DNA from: Streptomyces sp. LUP47B
GTDB taxonomy: Bacteria; Actinomycetota; Actinomycetes; Streptomycetales; Streptomycetaceae
Assembly: GCF_001746295.1 (NCBI RefSeq)
Contig: NZ_MJAH01000014.1
Span: forward strand, 121,681 to 185,680
Length of the DNA stretch: 64,000 bases
Direction of reading: 5' to 3'
The first letter of the stretch is position 1; each line of letters starts with the position of its first letter. A program made the position numbers and the translations under genes. The notes under the pieces were generated by a model that saw only the letters and a list, made by a program, of their open reading frames with translations, ran no database searches and had not been told where the DNA came from. Positions 63,042-64,000 of the stretch are shown here, in pieces.

Positions 63042-63530
63042 ATGGTCATGAGCGTCGGCCGAGAACCGGTGGGCGCCGATCCCTCCCGGGCGAGCCCGGA
63101 GGGCGGCGCTCCCGCCCGCCGGAGCAGGCGGGGCCTGCTGCTCGGGCTCTTCGGCCCGGCCGCCGTAGCGGTGGCGCTCACCCCGGTCGTCCTCGCCTCG
63201 CGGGTGCCGCACGCGGCCGAACGGGCCGCCCGCCTCGTCTTCGACGAGACGTACCGGGGCCGCCGGATCCGCGGAGTCCGCACCGCCGCGGCCGCCGCCC
63301 GCGGCGCTCTCGGCGCCGGAGGGTGGCACGTCACCGTGGACGGACGCCCGCTGCATCTGATGCGCCGCGCCGACGGCACCTGGCTGAGCATGGTCGACCA
63401 CTACCGGTCCTACGCCACCGTGCTGGACGCCGCCCGGGCGGCCGTCGACGAACTGGGACCCGGACAGCAGCTGCGGGAGACGTACAGCGACGGGGCGGAC
63501 ATGGGGGGACACAGTGGCGTACACGCGTAA
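63042..63530 (+). CDS. melC1: Tyrosinase copper chaperone (MelC1-like)
   Basis: A 162-residue tyrosinase helper protein. The N-terminus carries a twin-arginine-like RRSRRGLLLGLFGPAAVAVAL signal, and the core has VFDETYRGRRIRG, GGWHVTVDGRPLHLMRRADG and SMVDHYRSYATVLDAAR, with the histidines that pass copper to the enzyme. The family escorts tyrosinase through the Tat system. AGGAG precedes the ATG at 63042; a second ATG lies 6 bases on. It overlaps the tyrosinase gene by 17 bp. The mel symbol follows family usage; paralogous sets are named melD in some species. Confidence 0.92.
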   Translation: MVMSVGREPVGADPSRASPEGGAPARRSRRGLLLGLFGPAAVAVALTPVVLASRVPHAAERAARLVFDETYRGRRIRGVRTAAAAARGALGAGGWHVTVDGRPLHLMRRADGTWLSMVDHYRSYATVLDAARAAVDELGPGQQLRETYSDGADMGGHSGVHA

Positions 63531-64000
63531 GGACGTCAGCACACTGACCGCGGCCGAGAAACGGCGGTTCGTGCGGGCGATGCTGGAGCTGAAACGGCGC
63601 GGCGAGTACGACGAGTTCGTACGGATGCACATCGACTTCTACGTCTCGGACGGCGAGGACGGACTGCGTACGGCGCACATGGCGCCCTCCTTCCTGCCCT
63701 GGCACCGTCGCTTCCTGCTGGAGCTGGAGCGGGCCCTGCGGCGCGTCGACTCCTCGGTGACCGTGCCGTACTGGGACTGGACGCGCGACCGCACGACGAG
63801 CGCGGCGCCCTGGACGGACGATCTGCTCGGCGGCACCGGCCGGCCCCCGGACCGGCGGGTGACGACCGGACCGTTCGCCTACGCGACCGGCAACTGGACG
63901 CTCAAGGAGCGCATCACCGACGAGGACTACCTCACCCGGGAACTCGGGCGTCCCGCCGATCCGATCGAGCTGCCCACGCGCAGCGACCTCGAGTGGGCCC
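63514..64000 (+). CDS. melC2: Tyrosinase, 5' part (runs off the window)
   Basis: The first 162 codons of a copper monooxygenase that makes melanin precursors from tyrosine. The CuA histidines are visible in VRMHIDFY, RTAHMAPSF and LPWHRRFLLELE, with PYWDWTRDRTTSAAPW after. It starts at a GTG with GGGGGGA upstream, inside the end of the chaperone gene, so translation is coupled and secretion depends on the chaperone. The CuB site and C-terminus lie beyond the window. Confidence 0.94.
   Translation, partial: MAYTRKDVSTLTAAEKRRFVRAMLELKRRGEYDEFVRMHIDFYVSDGEDGLRTAHMAPSFLPWHRRFLLELERALRRVDSSVTVPYWDWTRDRTTSAAPWTDDLLGGTGRPPDRRVTTGPFAYATGNWTLKERITDEDYLTRELGRPADPIELPTRSDLEWA

Overview
The window reads as chromosomal Streptomyces DNA. 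GC content is very high, GTG starts are frequent, genes overlap by 4 bp in tight operons, and the window carries chaplins, rodlins and a tyrosinase/copper-chaperone pair. From memory, the gene order from the tyrosinase through the short chaplin, the exopolysaccharide genes, chpA-chpD and rdlA-rdlB to copZA and citA follows the S. coelicolor SCO2700-SCO2740 neighbourhood. I see no rRNA, tRNA, CRISPR array, transposase, integrase or phage gene.

Region 1 (0-12.4 kb) is sugar catabolism. It holds a DinB-like enzyme, a LacI regulator divergent from a translationally coupled operon (Gfo/Idh/MocA dehydrogenase, DUF993 protein, sugar-phosphate isomerase), a DUF1963 protein whose start lies in a 9-bp tandem repeat, and a complete ribose operon rbsR-rbsA-rbsCB-rbsK-rbsD in which permease and binding protein are fused.

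Region 2 (12.4-23 kb) is housekeeping and stress. It holds the RecD2 helicase, citrate synthase, a copper chaperone/copper ATPase operon behind a CsoR-type operator, an alcohol dehydrogenase, a GNAT enzyme carrying an in-frame copy of a Streptomyces interspersed repeat, a small HTH protein and an AraC regulator.

Region 3 (23-30.2 kb) is a myo-inositol operon: an iolE-like gene divergent from iolC, a DhnA/Cgl0159-type aldolase, iolB, iolD and mmsA/iolA. Its divergent promoter carries an operator nearly identical to the one in front of the Gfo/Idh operon 22 kb away, so one LacI protein may control both.

Region 4 (30.3-35.5 kb) holds a secreted-hydrolase/ABC-ATPase fusion with its permease, and a von Willebrand lipoprotein.

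Region 5 (35.5-45.4 kb) is the most unusual part, a surface-protein island. It runs from a long chaplin whose second domain has lost both cysteines, through nine small secreted proteins (three paralogous cysteine-pair families plus Pro/Gln-rich repeat proteins), to an orphan condensation-domain protein, divergent rodlins, and chpD and chpA. The rodlins and the downstream short chaplin have promoters resembling the sigma-BldN type.

Region 6 (45.4-59.1 kb) holds an ATP-grasp/flavoprotein pair, a secreted GH26-like hydrolase, and an eight-gene Wzx/Wzy-type exopolysaccharide operon.

Region 7 (59.1-64 kb) holds a short chaplin, further small secreted proteins, a DUF5949 protein, a VKOR-type disulfide enzyme, and the tyrosinase chaperone and tyrosinase (cut by the window end). 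Regions 5-7 together look like a cell-surface module for aerial growth: amyloid proteins, a polysaccharide, disulfide formation and melanin.
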